A DNA stretch of 64,000 nucleotides, from assembly GCF_036226685.1 (NCBI RefSeq), contig NZ_CP109009.1:1798001-1862000 (forward strand). Reading direction: 5' to 3'. A program made the position numbers and the translations under genes. The stretch comes from Streptomyces sp. NBC_00690 (GTDB lineage Bacteria > Actinomycetota > Actinomycetes > Streptomycetales > Streptomycetaceae). Numbering within the stretch: the stretch's first letter is position 1; each line of letters begins with the position of its first letter. The notes under the pieces were generated by a model. The model had not been told where the DNA came from. It did not search any database and saw nothing but the letters and a program-made list of their open reading frames with translations. Shown here one piece after another: positions 37,907 to 47,888 of this stretch.

Positions 37907-38899
37907 CTACGCCGGACGCGCGGACTCCAACTGCGCTGGGAGCGAAGCAATTCGGGCACATGCGTCGACCATCGCCTCATCCACCTCATCCGGAGCTCGG
38001 CGCTCCGCCGTCGCCTTGACCAGGGAGAGGGCCGCGGTCTGTACGGTCAACGCCCGAGCCGGGATATCCAGCACGGGCCAGGGATCTGTGACCACCGCGC
38101 CATCCGGCCCAACGAGAGCGGTTCCCCGCGCGTCCGCATAGGCGCCCAGGAACCGCTGCCAGATCTCCGGGGACAGCAGCCCCGCGGCGAACCAGGCGGC
38201 GGGGCGGGCCAGATCCCAGGCGGGATCGCCCAGACCGAGGTCATCGACGTCGATCAGCAGCCAAGGGCCGGTCGAGGCAGGGTGACGCACCAGCTGCCCC
38301 AGATGAAGATCACCGTGACAGACCGTGGTGCTCGGGGGGGCGGGGGCCTCACCTCGGGCCCAGGCGGGCAGACCCTTCCACGCCCGTTGCACCACAGCGG
38401 CGAAGCGCGGGTGTTCCGAGGTTGCCGCACCACGCATCCGTAGCATCGCGCGGGCCACTTTGGCGGGGCCCCGCATGGGCGGAAGAACGTCGGGCAGGGC
38501 GGCGGACTCCACTGCGTGGAGCCGCGCCAGGAGAACGGCAGCCTCCTCCCAGGGCGCGGTCTGTGGATCAACCGGGTCGACGGGCGTCCCGTAGGGCCAG
38601 ACGGTGATCGGACGCCCTGGACTCCTTGGCTTCGGCAACGACACCGGCAGTGGGGGCAGCAGAATCCCTTGGAGCAGGGGGTGGGCCGCGACAGCGACCC
38701 TGGACCGATGACCGGGCAGATCGGTGGCGGGCGCATGGGCCTTCGCGACGGCTGGGCCGTGGCGTACGACGGTCCCGTCGTCGCGGTCGGCGAGGACGTC
38801 CGGCGGATGGGTGCAGCCGGGGCAGTCGGCGGGGGCTCCGGCTGGGTGGGCCGCGGCCCGGGCGGCCTCGACGAGCTCGCCGATGACGGTCGTGGTCAT
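37907..38899 (-). CDS. Aminoglycoside phosphotransferase-fold family protein
   Basis: A 330-residue APH/choline-kinase-like protein: catalytic TTVCHGDLHLGQLV and the metal-binding LLIDVDDLGLGDPAWDLARP. The N-lobe is divergent and carries a CPGCTHPP segment. The substrate is unknown; resistance should not be assumed, since many such proteins phosphorylate small metabolites. Confidence 0.87.
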   Translation of the reverse strand: MTTTVIGELVEAARAAAHPAGAPADCPGCTHPPDVLADRDDGTVVRHGPAVAKAHAPATDLPGHRSRVAVAAHPLLQGILLPPLPVSLPKPRSPGRPITVWPYGTPVDPVDPQTAPWEEAAVLLARLHAVESAALPDVLPPMRGPAKVARAMLRMRGAATSEHPRFAAVVQRAWKGLPAWARGEAPAPPSTTVCHGDLHLGQLVRHPASTGPWLLIDVDDLGLGDPAWDLARPAAWFAAGLLSPEIWQRFLGAYADARGTALVGPDGAVVTDPWPVLDIPARALTVQTAALSLVKATAERRAPDEVDEAMVDACARIASLPAQLESARPA

Positions 38900-39279
38900 G
38901 TCTCTCCCCCGCAGCTCCGTGCCCCGGTGGGGAGCTTACGCGGCTGTCGGGACCGGATCGGGGGCTGTCGCACCGGGGGCAATGGCGGATCAAGGCCCCC
39001 GGGCGGCGGTTCAGGTCGTCGGCCATCCGCCGGTGGGCAGGCTCAGGCAGGGGCCTCGTAGGAGCCCTCATGGGGGCGCGAGACAACGGAGCTGGTCAAC
39101 ACAGGGCCAGTCGATACAGGGCTGGTCGATACAGGGCCGAGAAAAGTATCGGGCAGCGCGATGGCCGGTCAGCTCCCCAGCTAACCGGCCGATCGCTGCC
39201 GTCCGCCGCACCCCCGTCCCCACGGGGTTTTGGCCGGATGTCCCCGACCCGGACCGCTCTTCCGGGTCCGGGGCGCCTT
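38900..39279. other. Intergenic region with a short tandem repeat
   Basis: About 380 bases without a gene. It contains three imperfect 15-base repeats at 39095-39139 (GTCAACACAGGGCCA, GTCGATACAGGGCTG, GTCGATACAGGGCCG) and, at 39242-39273, a near-perfect hairpin that probably terminates the small gene at 39280. Confidence 0.55.
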
Positions 39280-39486
39280 TCAGCGCCCCAGCATCACGCC
39301 CACGGACGACGCCTGTGTGACCACTGCTTCCCAGCCGCCGAAGGCGACCACCAGCAGTGCTGCGAGGGGAAGGACCATGGCCGTCGCCACCAGGGGGTGG
39401 CGATGTCCGGACGGCCGGCCGCCGAACGCGCTGAAAGCCCTGCGTCCCTGCGTGCGGATCATGGTCCGCGATGCCGTGTCCGCCAT
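39280..39486 (-). CDS. Small hypothetical membrane protein
   Basis: A 68-residue protein with a basic N-terminus (TMIRTQGRRAFSAFGGRPSG) and one membrane helix (PLVATAMVLPLAALLVVAFGGW). ATG 39486 has AGGAGAGG upstream. Probably a genuine Streptomyces small protein of unknown function. Confidence 0.75.
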   Translation of the reverse strand: MADTASRTMIRTQGRRAFSAFGGRPSGHRHPLVATAMVLPLAALLVVAFGGWEAVVTQASSVGVMLGR

Positions 39487-39641
39487 GTCCCTCTCCTATT
39501 CGTCATTGACAGCGGCGGGTGTCTGACCTCGGGGGACGAGTGCTGCACCCGCCGCTTGACTTCAACACTAGGCATTCGAGAAGCCCAGGACGTCATGCCC
39601 GCGTACCCATTGGCTGGCCTCCCGGAGGATGAGCCGAGCGC

Positions 39642-39932
39642 CTAGGACGTACTCCCCTGGGTGGAGACAGGGCGCAGGCCCTTGGGGTCTTCCCGGAGGG
39701 GACGCTCCGAGGCGTCCTCCCTGGGCACGGGCTGCTCCACCAGAGCGAGCACGCGGGCGGCCATGAATCGGGCCGTCCTCACCACCGAGCCGTTTCGGGT
39801 GACTTCGCTCACTTCCACCACCCCTCGACGCACGGCCGTCTCCACACGACGACCTGCCCGGCTTGCTACGACTTCGTACGTACGTGTGGTGTCCCCGGCG
39901 TCCACCACTATCTCCACACGGTCGCCCTTCAT
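39642..39932 (-). CDS. Small conserved hypothetical protein
   Basis: A 96-residue, mostly beta protein: MKGDRVEIVVDAGDTTRTYEV, then repeated charged strands (RRVETAVRRGVVEVSEVTRNG) and a short helix (TARFMAARVLALVEQ), ending in a Pro/Glu tail. AAGGGGG lies about 12 bases before ATG 39932. No function recognised. Confidence 0.78.
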   Translation of the reverse strand: MKGDRVEIVVDAGDTTRTYEVVASRAGRRVETAVRRGVVEVSEVTRNGSVVRTARFMAARVLALVEQPVPREDASERPLREDPKGLRPVSTQGSTS

Positions 39933-40332
39933 CGATCCAATCCCCCTTCTGCGATGGTCCGTTGAGATCTCGCATCGGACAGGGGCTTCGGATCATCTAT
40001 CCCCTGACCTCTTTTCAAGTCTCCCATCCAGCACTGACAATCCATCACCCGACGAGGGCGCGGCCTATGAGCGCACCGGGGCGGCGGTACGTAAGCTGTG
40101 CCACGGCAAAAACTGGACGGTCAGGCAACAGGGTGGGGCTCCCCGCCCGTTGGTACAGGGCGGGGTTCGGCTCCGCCGCTCGGCAGGGGTGGGCGCCGCC
40201 CGCCACGAGGCATCGGGTGGACCGCCCGCACGAGGCGATCGAGGTGGGTCACCCACCGCGAGGCAATCGAGTGGGCTGCTGCACACCGCGAGGTAGGAGT
40301 GGGGTCTCCCCACTCCTAGGTAGGGGACGGAC
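39933..40332. promoter_or_regulatory. Leader of the Ser/Thr kinase gene with degenerate repeats and a hairpin
   Basis: About 400 bases with no gene. From about 40203 the segment (C/G)CGAGGC-ATCG(A/G)G recurs about every 28-30 bases (40203, 40229, 40257 and, truncated, 40288). A perfect 11-bp stem with a TCT loop (40294-40304 with 40308-40318) ends 14 bases before the kinase ATG. Confidence 0.5.
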
Positions 40333-41508
40333 ATGGCGATGATGCGGCTCCGGCGCGAGGACCCGCGTGTCGTCGGCTCGTTCCGACTGCACCGACGGCT
40401 GGGCGCAGGCGGCATGGGCGTGGTCTATCTGGGCTCGGACCGGCGCGGTCAGCGGGTCGCGCTCAAGGTGATCAGGCCGGACCTCGCCGAGGACCAGGAG
40501 TTCCGCTCGCGCTTCGCACGCGAGGTCTCGGCCGCCCGACGGATCCGCGGCGGCTGCACCGCCCGGTTGGTGGCCGCCGACCTGGAAGCCGAGCGGCCGT
40601 GGTTCGCCACCCAGTACGTGCCCGGTCCCTCCCTGCACGACAAGGTGGCAGAGGAGGGGGTGCTCCAGGCCGCCGAGGTCGCCGCGATCGGCTCGGCGCT
40701 CGCCGAGGGCCTGGTCGCCGTGCACGAGGCAGGGGTGGTGCACCGGGACCTCAAGCCGTCGAACATCCTGCTCTCGCCCAAGGGCCCGCGGATCATCGAC
40801 TTCGGCATCGCCTGGGCGACCGGCGCGAGCACGCTCACCCATGTGGGCACCGCCGTGGGCTCGCCCGGATTCCTCGCCCCGGAGCAGGTGCGCGGGGTCG
40901 CGGTCACCCCGGCGACGGACGTCTTCGCGCTGGGGGCGACCCTCGCGTACGCGGCGACCGCGGACTCCCCGTTCGGGCACGGCGGCTCGGAGGTCATGCT
41001 CTACCGGGTGGTGCACGAGGAGCCGCACCTTGAAGGCGTACCGGATGCGCTCGCACCCCTGCTGCGGGCGTGTCTGGCGAAGGATCCCGAAGAGCGGCCG
41101 AGCACGCTCCAGCTGTCGATGCGGCTCAAGGAGATCGCGGCCCGTGAGGCGCAGGGGCTGCCGGAGGCCCGGCCCGTACCGCAGCGCGAGCGGATCGACG
41201 CCGACCGGCCCACCTCCCGCTATCCCGGGCGGGTGGATCGGACCGAGCGGATGGAACGCCCCGAGCGGCGTACCGCCGGCGGGAGCGGGCCACGCTCGCA
41301 GCCCTCACGCACGGGTGGCACTCGGCCGCAGCCCCAGCGGGGGGCATCTCGTACGAACGGACAGGGCGGCGGCCCGCGTTCGGGGGTGCGCACGACGTCG
41401 ACCGGACGGCGGCCGGCCAATCCCCGGCTGCTGCGTCAGCGGATCGTCGTCTTCTGCGTGGTGACGCTGATCGTCGCGCTGGGCATCGCGGCGGCCCAGC
41501 AGTTGTAG
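40333..41508 (+). CDS. Membrane-anchored Ser/Thr protein kinase (PknB-like)
   Basis: A 391-residue Hanks-type kinase: Gly loop LGAGGMGVVYLG, Lys45 in VALKV, catalytic HRDLKPSN (137-144), DFG (156-158) and APEQ. A juxtamembrane linker of about 100 residues is rich in Arg, Gly, Pro and Thr, and a single membrane helix (IVVFCVVTLIVALGIAAA) ends the protein with almost no external domain. It therefore lacks PASTA or other sensor modules. ATG 40333 follows GGGGACGG. Confidence 0.93.
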   Translation: MAMMRLRREDPRVVGSFRLHRRLGAGGMGVVYLGSDRRGQRVALKVIRPDLAEDQEFRSRFAREVSAARRIRGGCTARLVAADLEAERPWFATQYVPGPSLHDKVAEEGVLQAAEVAAIGSALAEGLVAVHEAGVVHRDLKPSNILLSPKGPRIIDFGIAWATGASTLTHVGTAVGSPGFLAPEQVRGVAVTPATDVFALGATLAYAATADSPFGHGGSEVMLYRVVHEEPHLEGVPDALAPLLRACLAKDPEERPSTLQLSMRLKEIAAREAQGLPEARPVPQRERIDADRPTSRYPGRVDRTERMERPERRTAGGSGPRSQPSRTGGTRPQPQRGASRTNGQGGGPRSGVRTTSTGRRPANPRLLRQRIVVFCVVTLIVALGIAAAQQL

Positions 41509-41557
41509 GCGCTCCACCCTCGGACGGCATCCCGCCTTGTCACGAGGTGCCGCCCTG

Positions 41558-42370
41558 TCACGAGGTGCCGGTGGCCACCGCGTAGAACGCCACGGCAGCG
41601 GCAGCGCCCACGTTGAGGGAGTCGACGCCGTGAGCCATGGGGATGCGAACGCGCTCGTCCGCGGCGGCCAGTGCCCGTCGGGACAGCCCCTCCCCTTCCG
41701 CGCCGAGCATCAGGGCGACGCGTTCCTCCCGGTGCGGTGCGGCCTCGTCGATGGCGGTGGCGCTGTCGTCCGGAGTGAGGGCGAGGAGTCGGAAGCCGGC
41801 TTGGCGTACGGCCTCCAGCCCCGCGGGCCAGACGTCGAGCCGGGCATAGGGGACGGCGAAGACCGCGCCCATGGACACCTTGACGGAACGTCGGTAGAGC
41901 GGGTCGGCGCAGTCCGGTGACAGGAGCACCGCGTCCATGCCGAGAGCGGCTGCACTACGGAAGATGGCCCCGATGTTGGTGTGGTCGTTGACCGATTCCA
42001 TCACCACGACGCGCCGGGCTCCGGTGAGCACTTCAGCGGGGGTGGGAAGCGGTTCGCGCTGCATGGAGGCGAGCGCACCGCGGTGCACGTGGTAGCCGGT
42101 GACGCGTTCGGCGAGATCGGGGCTGACCACGTAGACGGGGGCGGGGATCTCGTCGATGACATCCCGCATGGGTTCCACCCACTTCGCGGAGAGCAGCATC
42201 GACCGCATCGTGTAGCCGGCTTCCCGGGCCCGTCTGATGACCTTCTCGCCTTCGGCGATGAACAGTCCTTCGGCGGGTTCGCGCCTGCGGCGCAGTTCCA
42301 CGTCGGTGAGATCGGTGTAGTCGCTCAGCCGGGGGTCATCGGCGTCGTCGACGGTGATCAGGTCTGCCAC
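41558..42370 (-). CDS. SpoU/TrmH family RNA 2'-O-methyltransferase
   Basis: A 270-residue SPOUT enzyme: an N-terminal substrate-binding domain (REPAEGLFIAEGEKVIRRAREAGY) then the trefoil-knot motifs SVNDHTNIGAIFRSAAALG, LMLGAEGEGLS and IPMAHGVDSLNVGAAAAV. It methylates a ribose in rRNA or tRNA; the target is unknown. GTG 42370 (ADLITVDD) is preferred to an upstream start. Confidence 0.92.
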   Translation of the reverse strand: MADLITVDDADDPRLSDYTDLTDVELRRRREPAEGLFIAEGEKVIRRAREAGYTMRSMLLSAKWVEPMRDVIDEIPAPVYVVSPDLAERVTGYHVHRGALASMQREPLPTPAEVLTGARRVVVMESVNDHTNIGAIFRSAAALGMDAVLLSPDCADPLYRRSVKVSMGAVFAVPYARLDVWPAGLEAVRQAGFRLLALTPDDSATAIDEAAPHREERVALMLGAEGEGLSRRALAAADERVRIPMAHGVDSLNVGAAAAVAFYAVATGTS

Positions 42371-42423
42371 GGAGGTGTACTGCCTTCTTGGAAAGGGGGC
42401 CACCGGTTCGGCGGCGGGGCGGG

Positions 42424-43659
42424 TCAGGCAGGCGGGGTGCCGATGGCGACGACCTCGCCGATGACGATCACCGCGGGGGGCCGTACCGATTCGGCGATGA
42501 CGGTCTGCGCCACCGTCGCGAGGGTGGCATCCACTCGGCGCTGGGCGGCGGTGGTGCCCTCCTGGACCAGCGCCACGGGGGTGCGGGGGTCACGGCCACC
42601 CGCGATGAGGGTCTGCGCGATCGCACCGATCTTGTCGACGCCCATCAGGACGACGAGGGTTCCACGGAGCCTGGCCAGGGCGGTCCAGTCGGCCAGGGAG
42701 CGCTCGTCGTCCGGCGCGACGTGGCCGCTGACGACGGTGAACTCATGGGCGACTCCCCGATGGGTGACCGGGATACCGGCCGCGCCGGGAACGCTGATCG
42801 AGCTGGAGATCCCAGGGACGACCGTGCAGGGGATGCCTTCGGCGGCCAATGCCTCGGCCTCTTCCATGCCCCGACCGAAGACGAAGGGGTCACCGCCCTT
42901 GAGGCGCACCACGGCCTTGCCTGCCTTGGCGTGCTCGATCAGGGCGTTGTTGATGGCCTCCTGGGCCATGAAACGGCCGTACGGGATCTTGGCGGCGTCG
43001 ATGACCTCCACGTGCGGGGGGAGTTCGTCGAGGAGGTCGCGCGGACCCAACCGGTCGGCGATGACCACGTCGGCCTCGGCGAGGAGACGACGGCCGCGGA
43101 CGGTGATGAGGTCGGGGTCGCCGGGGCCGCCGCCCACGAGCGCGACCCCGGGGGTCTTCGTACGGTGGTGGCGTGCGGCGAGGGTCCCGTCCCGCAGTCC
43201 CTCGACGATGGCGTCCCGCACGGCCGCGGAACGACGCGGGTCACGGCCGGTGAGAACCGCGACGGTGAGCCCGTCGGAGCGGCCCGTGGCGGGAGTCCAG
43301 GCGGTGGCCGCGGTGGCGTCGTCGGAGCGGACGCACCAGATCCGTCGGCGCTCGGCCTCCGCGGACACCTGGTCGTTGGCGGTGGCGTCGGCGGTGGCGA
43401 CGAGCACGTACCACGCTTCGGCGAGGTCCCCGTCGGCGTACCGGCGCTGTTCCCAGCGGATCTCACCGGAGGCCGCCATGGCCTCGACGGAGGCCGTGGC
43501 AGAAGGGGATACGAGGACGATGTCCGCGCCTGCCGCGATCAGGGCGGGGAGCCGACGCTGAGCCACCTGTCCGCCACCGACGACGATGACGCGACGCCCG
43601 GCGAGACGCAGACCGACGGGGTAAGCGGGGTGTTCAGGCGCGTGGGCTTGCTCGGACAT
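42424..43659 (-). CDS. cobA: Uroporphyrinogen-III C-methyltransferase with precorrin-2 dehydrogenase domain
   Basis: A 411-residue, CysG-like two-domain protein. The N-terminal half has a NAD-binding GGGQVAQRRLPALIAAGAD motif (Met8/precorrin-2 dehydrogenase). The C-terminal half has VALVGGGPGDPDLITVRG, VIADRLG, RLKGGDPFVFGRG and VPGISSSISVPGAAGIPVTHRG (SUMT). It commits uroporphyrinogen III to siroheme and cobalamin. ATG 43659 has GAGGAG upstream. Confidence 0.94.
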   Translation of the reverse strand: MSEQAHAPEHPAYPVGLRLAGRRVIVVGGGQVAQRRLPALIAAGADIVLVSPSATASVEAMAASGEIRWEQRRYADGDLAEAWYVLVATADATANDQVSAEAERRRIWCVRSDDATAATAWTPATGRSDGLTVAVLTGRDPRRSAAVRDAIVEGLRDGTLAARHHRTKTPGVALVGGGPGDPDLITVRGRRLLAEADVVIADRLGPRDLLDELPPHVEVIDAAKIPYGRFMAQEAINNALIEHAKAGKAVVRLKGGDPFVFGRGMEEAEALAAEGIPCTVVPGISSSISVPGAAGIPVTHRGVAHEFTVVSGHVAPDDERSLADWTALARLRGTLVVLMGVDKIGAIAQTLIAGGRDPRTPVALVQEGTTAAQRRVDATLATVAQTVIAESVRPPAVIVIGEVVAIGTPPA

Positions 43660-43943
43660 GGCGGTGGAAGCTCCTCGGGCGGTACGGGTGCGGGTGCCGG
43701 CCCGCTGCGTCGGTGAAGCGGCTGGTGGGAAGGGGTACTGCGTTGCGGACACCTTACGGTGCCGCGCGATGTGCGCATCGGGGCGGGCCGCCCATGGCGA
43801 CGGGTTGGCGAGCAACGGGTCCGGAAGGCCGGGCCGGGCGGTCGGGGACGGCAGCCATCGGGCCTCACCAGAGGGGCACGGAAGGCGACCGCCGCGCTCC
43901 GGCCGGGGCGCTGACGGCGGTGGCTGACCCCCGCACTCGTGCG

Positions 43944-44393
43944 ATGCTGGTGCACATGACCCTGGAGGACCTGGTACGGCTGCGGCGCGCCCGGGACGTG
44001 ATGGACCGCGACTACGCGCAACCGTTGAACGTTCCTGCGCTGGCCGCGGTCGCCCTCATGTCGCCCGGACACTTCTCCCGCAGCTTCCGGGCCGCCTACG
44101 GCGAGACGCCCTACAGCTATCTGATGACCCGCCGTGTGGAGCGGGCGAAGGCGCTGCTGCGGCGCGGGGACCTGAGCGTGACGGAAGTCTGCTTCGCGGT
44201 CGGATGTACCTCGCTGGGATCGTTCAGCTCGCGCTTCACCGAGTTGGTCGGCGAGAGCCCGAGTGCTTACCGGGCCCGCCGCCACGAGGCGGGCGCCGCG
44301 ATCCCGGCGTGCGTGGCGAAGGTCCTCACCCGGCCGGTCAGGAACGGTGAACCGGTCAGGATCGAAGAAGCGGATTCGGCCGCCGCGTCGTAG
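43944..44393 (+). CDS. AraC family transcriptional regulator
   Basis: A 149-residue protein that is nearly all AraC DNA-binding domain: two HTH motifs (LAAVALMSPGHFSRSFRAAYG and EVCFAVGCTSLGSFSSRFTELVG). There is no effector domain. The start is uncertain: ATG 43944 or ATG 43956, without a ribosome site, so the mRNA may be leaderless. It overlaps no gene but lies 10 bases before the VOC gene and probably controls it. Confidence 0.9.
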   Translation: MLVHMTLEDLVRLRRARDVMDRDYAQPLNVPALAAVALMSPGHFSRSFRAAYGETPYSYLMTRRVERAKALLRRGDLSVTEVCFAVGCTSLGSFSSRFTELVGESPSAYRARRHEAGAAIPACVAKVLTRPVRNGEPVRIEEADSAAAS

Positions 44394-44403
44394 CGTCGAC
44401 GAC

Positions 44404-44820
44404 ATGGACATCAAGCTCTCGCAGTGCTTCATCGCAGTCGACGATCATGACAAGGCGCTCGCTTTCTACCGTGACGCCCTCGGCCTGGAAATACGCAACG
44501 ACGTCGGGTTCGAGGGGATGCGGTGGGTCACCGTCGGTGCGCCCTCGCAGCCGGATGTGGAGATCGTCCTCGAACCGCCGCTCGCCGACCCCAACGCCTC
44601 GCCTGCCGATCGGCAGGCGATGGCAGAACTGCTGGCCAAGGGCATGCTGCGCGGCGTGATCTTCTCCACGGACGACTGTGATGCCACCTTCGAACAGATC
44701 AGGGCCGCCGGCGGCGAGGTGTTGCAGGAGCCGATCGACCAGCCGTACGGCGTCCGCGACTGCGCCTTCCGCGACCCGGCGGGCAACATGCTGCGTTTCA
44801 CCGAGCGCCGCAAGAAGTGA
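44404..44820 (+). CDS. VOC family protein (glyoxalase-like)
   Basis: A 138-residue vicinal-oxygen-chelate fold: CFIAVDDHDKALAFYRDALGLEIR in the first half and GVIFSTDDCDATFEQIRAAGGEV...YGVRDCAFRDPAGNMLRFTE in the second. The AraC-VOC pair is common in actinobacteria. The function may be detoxification or sequestration; the substrate cannot be inferred. Confidence 0.92.
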   Translation: MDIKLSQCFIAVDDHDKALAFYRDALGLEIRNDVGFEGMRWVTVGAPSQPDVEIVLEPPLADPNASPADRQAMAELLAKGMLRGVIFSTDDCDATFEQIRAAGGEVLQEPIDQPYGVRDCAFRDPAGNMLRFTERRKK

Positions 44821-45330
44821 GGGGAGCCCTCGGGCGGGCATCGGCCGCAGGCGGCGGCGTGCTGCGCTCCGGGGGCGACTCGGGCGGGCGGTTATGCCGG
44901 GGACTCCGCTGATCACGGGCGCTCGTTGCCGGCTGCCGGAGGCGGTGTACCCCGTCTATCGCGGTGGCCGGCACGAAGGAGTTCGGTAGGGGTGGGGCGG
45001 GCGGCGCGATCGGTTCCCTGCGCCGCCCGCCGCCCTGCCATGGGTCGGGACGCACGGAATTCCTGGTGGGCAGGTCGGGATGCCGTGGTCCTCGTACCGC
45101 TTCTGGCCGGCGAGCTGCCGGCCAGGGGGTCGCCCCGACCGGCACCGCACGATCAAGCGGGCGGGGATCCTCCGACCAGGGCCGGGCTGATAATGCCGGT
45201 AGTGCCGATGGCGCCGACACCACTGCAGACCCACTGCAGAACCAGATGTAAGACTCGAAGCCGATCAGATCGAGCCAGGCGACGTCGACGGAGACCGCGA
45301 AGACGGCTCCGCCTCACAGATGGAGAGACG
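44821..45330. other. Intergenic region between the VOC and UvrA-like genes
   Basis: About 510 bases with no supportable gene. It contains a 12-bp hairpin (44996-45007 with 45020-45031), probably the VOC terminator, a 9-bp hairpin CTGGCCGGC-GAGCT-GCCGGCCAG (45103-45125) and a repeated ACTGCAG(A) near 45222-45240. The promoter of the next gene should lie in the last 100 bases, but no clear consensus was found. Confidence 0.5.
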
Positions 45331-47745
<2,415 letters not shown>

Positions 47746-47787
47746 TCCGGCCACTGCTCCTGCCCGCTCGCCCGTCTCCTGGCGCCA

Positions 47788-47840
47788 CATCGCTCAGGGC
47801 CGGCCACCGGATGGTTTCCGGTGGCCGGCCCTGAGCGATG
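47788..47840. terminator. Bidirectional terminator between the UvrA-like gene and cobT
   Basis: A perfect 24-bp stem (47788-47811 with 47817-47840) with a TGGTT loop between convergent genes. Confidence 0.9.
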
Positions 47841-47888
47841 CCCGGCTGTCCGAGTCGGCGGGGTCATCCCCTCGTCAGCGCTTCGGAG

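Noticed and set aside
44798..45251. Frames in both directions between the VOC and UvrA-like genes
   Set aside because: Arg/Pro-rich chance frames with no ribosome site; the region holds terminator hairpins instead.
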